Shown here: piece after piece, positions 59,801 to 64,000 of the stretch
How the letters are laid out: every line of letters begins with the position of its first letter
Position numbering within the stretch: position 1 is the stretch's first letter
From: Tribonema minus
Lineage: Eukaryota; Sar; Xanthophyceae; Tribonematales; Tribonemataceae
DNA length: 64,000 nt
Direction: 5' to 3'
Assembly (NCBI GenBank): GCA_017506865.1
Contig: JAFCMP010000057.1
Location: 1,240,001-1,304,000, forward strand
Notes under the pieces: generated by a model
What the model saw: only the letters and a program-made list of their open reading frames with translations
Database searches by the model: none
What the model was told of the DNA's origin: nothing
Program-made: the position numbers and the translations under genes

Positions 59801-62800
59801 GCTGCAGCGCTCACCGTCTCCGAGGGCATGAGGAAGAGCAGTGCGGAGCCGCGCTGGCCCTTGCGCGCGGTGCGCCCCACGCGGTGCACGTAGTCGCTGC
59901 GGCAGGCAGGGCAAAGGTTGGGGGGGGGGGGGGGGGGGGGGGGGGGGACAGCGGCAGTTCATAGCAGATTTGAAAAAGAACATGTCAGTGATGCGCCGAC
60001 GGTATGCCCTACTTGGTGCACGCAGTTGCTGCGGCACGCGGAGCACGTGTTGGGGGGGAGGGAGCAGTGGCAGTTATAGCATATTTGAAAGGGAAGCGGC
60101 AGCGCTCATGATGCGCTTGAAAACAGTCATCGGGCCAGAGCGCGTCGGCCTAAACCTAACCTCAACCCTAACCCTGACCCTAGCCCGACCCCTCACCTCC
60201 AAATTGTGCGCAGCAAAACCGCCCCCGGCACTGCATGAGAAACAGTACACAGATAACTGCCGGGGCCAGGCAAAAGCAGCGTGAGCGCTGACGGCAGCTG
60301 CGCTCACCGTGCTGGGCAACTGCACAAAATCGCCGGGCGGCGGTGCCACCGCTTCTAGAAAGCCTTCTTCAGAAAGACACGGGGGTTAACACGCGGTTGA
60401 GAGCGGGGAGGGTTAGGGTTAGGGTTAGGGTTAGGGTTAGGGTTAGGTTACACACGGCGACCGCGGCGCCACCGACGCCTCGGCCTTTCTGTCTATGGAG
60501 CTTGCGCATGCGTGCAGCCGTTGCCGCGCCGCAGGGCATCTGCGGCAGCATCAGCAGCAGCCGCAGCAGCAGCGGGTCTCCGATCGCCTTCACCTGGTCT
60601 CCACGGGCGGGTCGTACTGCATGATCCAGTCAACGGTGGGCAAGTCCACGCCGCGCGCGGCAATGTCAGCAGACCTCCGCCTGAGCATCGCCCGGCCTAC
60701 GCCTGAGCCATTGAGCTACATTCCCAAATAGTTGAACAAACGGGATTTGCAACCGTGACTTTCGGATAGAACAAAGAGTTGTTTTCACTTTGATGTGAAC
60801 GGTTTACATTTTTGTTGTACGATAACCTCATCCTCACCTGGTCTCCACGGGCGGGTCGTATTGCACGATCCAGTCAACGGTGGGCAGGTCGAGGCCGCGC
60901 GCGGCGACGTCAGTGCACAGCAACACGCCCGCGGAGCACTGCCCGAAGCCGCGGTACGCGACGATGCGCTCCGCCTGCGGCACGTTGCCGTGGAGCCTGC
61001 GCATGTACGTGAAAGTATGTGCAGTACAAGTACACGTGTGAGAAGACTGCCACATCGGCGTCCACAACGTGATACGCAGTCGCAGTCCGGAAGGTCTTAG
61101 TATCTTAGTCCTTTGATCACTGCACACGTGTACCGAGAAACTGCGGTCCGAGTACGCTTCACGCGGCGACGCGCTCCGCCTGCGGCACGTTGCCATGGAG
61201 CCTGCGCATGTAGGCGTGTATGTGTGTGCAGCACAAGTGGTGCTTGTGTGAGACAGGGGAACCGCCTCGACGTCTGGAGACCAGAGTCTGCGGTGCGGAC
61301 GCTCTTCCCGTGCAAAATCACCGTGGTCACGCAGCGCGCCTCGCTCGCGGTGCGTTCGCGTGTGCGGCGTGTGCGCGCGCGCACGAGACGAGCAACCGCA
61401 CGGGGGGGCGCCACAGCGCGGCAGTGCAAGTCAAGTGGACGCGTGACTTTTGCAACCCTCATATGAATGCGCTGCATGGACACGACGCTAGGCGGACAGG
61501 CGCCGCAACGCACTTCGGCTGAGGCGCGCTGCCGCGAGGCCTGCGCGTGCCAGTGCCGTGCAGCACGCAGCGTGAGCGCGGCTTCGTGCGCGCTGGGAGC
61601 GAAGCGCGATGATGACTCCACGCGAGCGCTGCGGGTTGGCCTCACAACAGACGTCTCACAGGACTTGCCGCAGCAGTGGCGACCAGGGATACTGGTGGAA
61701 GGCCTTTAATTTGACGGCTCACCACACAATGTCACCTAGAGCTCTACGATCTTCTGATTCGCTTCCCTGAATTCATCGCAGGCGCAGGATGCTTGTGAAG
61801 CCACACGGGCGCCTGCGAACGCCCTTCCGCACCGCGGCGCCAACATCAAATGCGTGCGTCGGAGAAATCGCTTGAAGCGTACGCGAGGTCGCAGCGGAGA
61901 GCCAGGGTCTATCAAAGCTAACACCGCCACTGTCGTGGGCGCAGCGCGTGGGCACAACGCGACCGGTGAGCGCTGCTGCAATTCTGATGATGTGCGCTCC
62001 GCACCAGCCCTCGCATACACACACCTGTACACTGGGAACCCCTGGCCGAAGAGGCCATCGGTCTTCTTGGCCGCGGGCGCGTCGTCGGGGAGCGTCTCCG
62101 TTCTTCTGCCGAGGCCAGAGTTGAACTCCGAACTGGCAGACACGCCCGCTACCTGCATATTTGGCGAAGGACATCAACGCGACATGTGCATGCACATTGT
62201 GAACACGTCCTCGTAAGCAGCGTGTCATAGGGCTTTCGTGGGTAAGATTGTGCCGGAGCCACATCCAGGGCAAGGCAGCGGGTGGGGCCCATTGACACGC
62301 ACGCACGCGCGCGAGCAGACTCCTTTTGCGTCTGGCAGCCCCCAAAATGAATCAGAATCGGAATACTTTCAGCCGTTGCCACACTGTCGCCTGCGTCGGT
62401 CAACGAGGTCACGGCGAGGCACTGGTGCCTGGGCAAGGCAGTGGGGGGGGTCCATTGACGTGCACGCACGAGCGCTAGCAGTCGTGTTTTCTTTTCCGGT
62501 AGCGCCCGTTGCCACCGGCGCCTCAGTTGGTCGGCAAGGTTGCAGCGTAGAGTCAGGGTTAGGGTCAGGTTCCTATTGCCTGAGCGATGAGGACAGGAGC
62601 TAAACACCAACCCTAAACAAATCGCTGAAATGCGCAGGCTCCGCATGACGGGCGCAACCGCTGTTGAACGTCGCGCAAACATCAGAACACCGCGCGGTCT
62701 CGCGGTTTGCAAGGATCTGCTCCGAAAGACGCAAGGATCTGCTCCGGAACCCGGCGGCGCCTCGAGGGGCCGTTCGCCGCCTTTTGCACAAACTTCACAC

Positions 62801-63569
62801 TGCCTGCTCCTTGTGACTCTGAGTCAGAGCGGCGAGTCAGAGTCAGAGTGGCAAGAAGCACCTGGTGCAGATCACAGGGGACCAGCGGCAGTGCGCAGCC
62901 AAGACAAAAACGTGATGGCAGCGCTCACCTTGGGCACGGGCGCCACGCCATCCGGCCACGCGGCGGCGGCGAAGAGCGCGTGGTGGAAGTCCACCGAGTC
63001 GCACGTCGACATGAACACGATGACCTGCGCGGGAATCAAACGTCCAACAACAAGCGAGGACAAGCAAAAACGTCAACAAGTGACGTTCAGAATATCCGTG
63101 TTCCTGCATTACAACAGCAGACAGCGCTGCTCGCCAGTAGCGGCCAAAGCAGTGGCTACGCTCTTTCACTTGTCATGTGCGGACAGCATGTGTGCTGTGC
63201 GACACAAGATGCAGCACCAAGCGGGCTCCTGCATGAGCGCTGCGACTGGCGTGCATCACGCACCGACCCGGTCGGTTGTTGGGGGAGAAACACGCATTGT
63301 TGAGGCAAGCCGGGCGCGCAGAAGAGAGCAGCGCGCCGAAAGCCCAGCCCTCTATTTGACCCTGCTCCTTATTAGAGGTCGCGAGAGGCATTAGTGTGTG
63401 CTGCGGGTGATGCGAACTGATGCAAGAGACAGGTGGTCTACACAGCGTCTTCAGTGACTGCGTAGTGACCGAGAAGGACACGTACCTTCTTATTGCGCCT
63501 CTGCCGCAGGAACGCGCACAGCGCGGGGAGGCGCAGCTTCTGCGTCACCACCATGTACTGCTGCACGAG
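56885..63569 (-). CDS. DDX31/Dbp7-type DEAD-box RNA helicase (5' part outside the window)
   Basis: ATP-dependent RNA helicase of the nucleolar DDX31/Dbp7 group, involved in large-subunit ribosome assembly. Exons seen: 63486-63569, 62929-63024, 62025-62152, 60838-60996, 59815-59896, 58467-58659, 57583-57701 and 56885-57082 (1059 nt, 352 aa plus stop, phases matching). Only the second RecA-like domain and C-terminus are here. They carry [37 protein letters not shown] (motif IV region), [29 protein letters not shown] (motif V) and [16 protein letters not shown] (motif VI). [12 protein letters not shown] and [13 protein letters not shown] are the C-terminal signature of the Dbp7/DDX31 group. The tail is Gln/Gly-rich and basic (GLNKRAKRM). 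The first exon shown opens in phase 0 with an acceptor, so upstream exons lie beyond 63569 or off the window. Confidence 0.92.
58298..58350 (-). repeat. Echo of the helicase exon 58467-58659 donor side
   Basis: GAGCTCACCGCTTCCGCCGT and CACAAGCGCCTGCAGCGCCT repeat the exon end region near 58480-58530 in diverged form. Confidence 0.65.
59287..59339. repeat. Interstitial CCCTAA tract
   Basis: About eight CCCTAA-type units, a few imperfect, in a helicase intron. Confidence 0.85.
59600..59660 (-). repeat. Echo of the helicase exon 59815-59896 donor edge
   Basis: CGCTCACCGTCTCCGAGGGC, then ATGAG.AAGAG, recurs about 200 bases beyond the true donor, which remains intact in the copy. A matching acceptor-edge copy (TTGGTGCACGCAGTTGCTGCGGC) lies on the other side at about 60010-60040. 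Confidence 0.8.
59920..59947 (-). repeat. 28-base poly-C run in the tract upstream of an acceptor
   Basis: On the gene's strand this C-homopolymer ends 24 bases before the exon start at 59896, with the 3' splice site between. It occupies the position of the polypyrimidine tract. Confidence 0.8.
60410..60450. repeat. Interstitial (TTAGGG)n tract
   Basis: Six perfect TTAGGG units in a row in a helicase intron, in opposite orientation to the tract at 59287. Confidence 0.9.
60585..60670 (-). repeat. Echo of the helicase exon 60838-60996 donor edge
   Basis: About 70 bases of exon end (encoding the [16 protein letters not shown] region) with an intact donor are repeated 245 bases downstream of the true edge. 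A short acceptor-edge copy also lies at 61175-61212. Confidence 0.85.
61694..61768 (-). mobile_element. Copy of the small dispersed element
   Basis: It shares GGTGGAAGGC, TTAATTTG, CTCACCACAC, TGTCACCTAGAG and GATTCGCTTCC, in the same order, with 8168-8242. The similarity extends upstream of the TCACCT end, so the mobile unit may be longer than the core. Confidence 0.55.
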
Positions 63570-64000
63570 CTGCGGGCGACGAAGGCGCATTGGAACAAGG
63601 TGGAGACGGCATCAGAAATGGCAGTCAGAGCTGGCGGTCGCCGGAGGTGCAGCTATCGCGGCAGCGCGGTGACGGGCTTCAGCTGCGTCGTCCGATGAGC
63701 AGTTTTGCTAGGGCTCGTAAGACATCCACAAGCTGGTGAAGTGAAAAACTACGACTGATCTATACTTCGTACATCGGGATCACAATGAGATGACAAGTTC
63801 AATGCACACACAGCGACATGACCGGCTGCAGCACGTGCGCGCAAGCGGTGCCCCCTCCCCCCCCCCCCCGCCCCCCCGCCCGGCGCATGTCAGGACGCGC
63901 TGCAGCAGCGATCGACGTGCGCGGGCAACGCCTCATGTATGGCGGCGCCCCCCTCAAGTGAGCGGCCCCTCGCTCGACGCCTTGTCGAAGGACATTGAAG
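63570..64000. other. Right edge of window: helicase intron or upstream sequence
   Basis: It contains a C-rich run at about 63848-63882. The next upstream helicase exon was not recognised here. It is probably intron. Confidence 0.4.

Noticed and set aside
60670-60790. tRNA-like sequence on the minus strand (TAGCTCAATGG resembling an A-box)
   Set aside because: No B-box or foldable T-arm follows at the right distance, and the segment sits beside a helicase exon echo. Insufficient for a tRNA.

Overview
This window is nuclear DNA from a GC-rich, intron-dense photosynthetic protist. The clearest taxonomic marker is a fucoxanthin-chlorophyll a/c-type light-harvesting protein at 23.0-24.5 kb. The other readable genes are ordinary eukaryotic ones: calponin, JmjC oxygenase, GDSL esterase, histidine acid phosphatase, Erv41/46 cargo receptor and a DDX31/Dbp7 helicase. 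They are split into many short exons separated by long introns. GC content, poly-C pyrimidine tracts, several GC-AG introns and scattered TTAGGG tracts suggest a haptophyte. A stramenopile such as a pelagophyte cannot be excluded from the sequence alone. I see no bacterial operons, CRISPR array, rRNA or convincing tRNA.

Layout. 0.4-6.9 kb (-): CH domain plus calponin-like repeats. 7.7-13.7 kb (-): JmjC protein with a helical N-terminus. 14.4-16.3 kb (+): unrecognised gene with a clear last exon. 16.6-19.7 kb (-): unrecognised acidic, probably nuclear protein. 20.4-21.8 kb (-): unrecognised Ser/Gly/acidic protein. 23.0-24.5 kb (+): FCP antenna protein. 25.6-34.1 kb (-): IAH1-like SGNH esterase. 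35.6-42.8 kb (-): histidine acid phosphatase. 44.0-50.7 kb (-): ERGIC/Erv41-46 receptor. 51.1-55.6 kb (+): HNH-like gene in a more AT-rich stretch. 56.9 to beyond 63.6 kb (-): DDX31/Dbp7-type DEAD-box helicase, running off the right end. Exon models were read by hand. The calponin, JmjC, FCP, esterase and Erv models add up to whole codons with matching intron phases. The phosphatase model does so for its first seven exons only.

The most unusual property lies in the introns. In almost every minus-strand gene, and in the plus-strand gene at 16.1 kb, the intron beside an exon contains two to seven tandem, decayed copies of that exon's own edge plus the splice site. These 'exon-edge echoes' have units of about 90-200 bp and occur at both donor and acceptor ends. 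Much of the intron length here seems to come from repeated tandem duplication across exon-intron boundaries. The FCP introns lack echoes. Other intron features are poly-C or poly-G homopolymers of up to 28 bases beside acceptors, interstitial telomere-like tracts, a short palindromic ACTTCAAGTTGAAGT-like motif, and a small dispersed element with TCACCT ends.

The genes do not form one pathway. They look like an ordinary mixed stretch of a protist chromosome: cytoskeleton, chromatin or hydroxylation, light harvesting, lipid ester and phosphate-ester hydrolysis, early secretion, and ribosome biogenesis.
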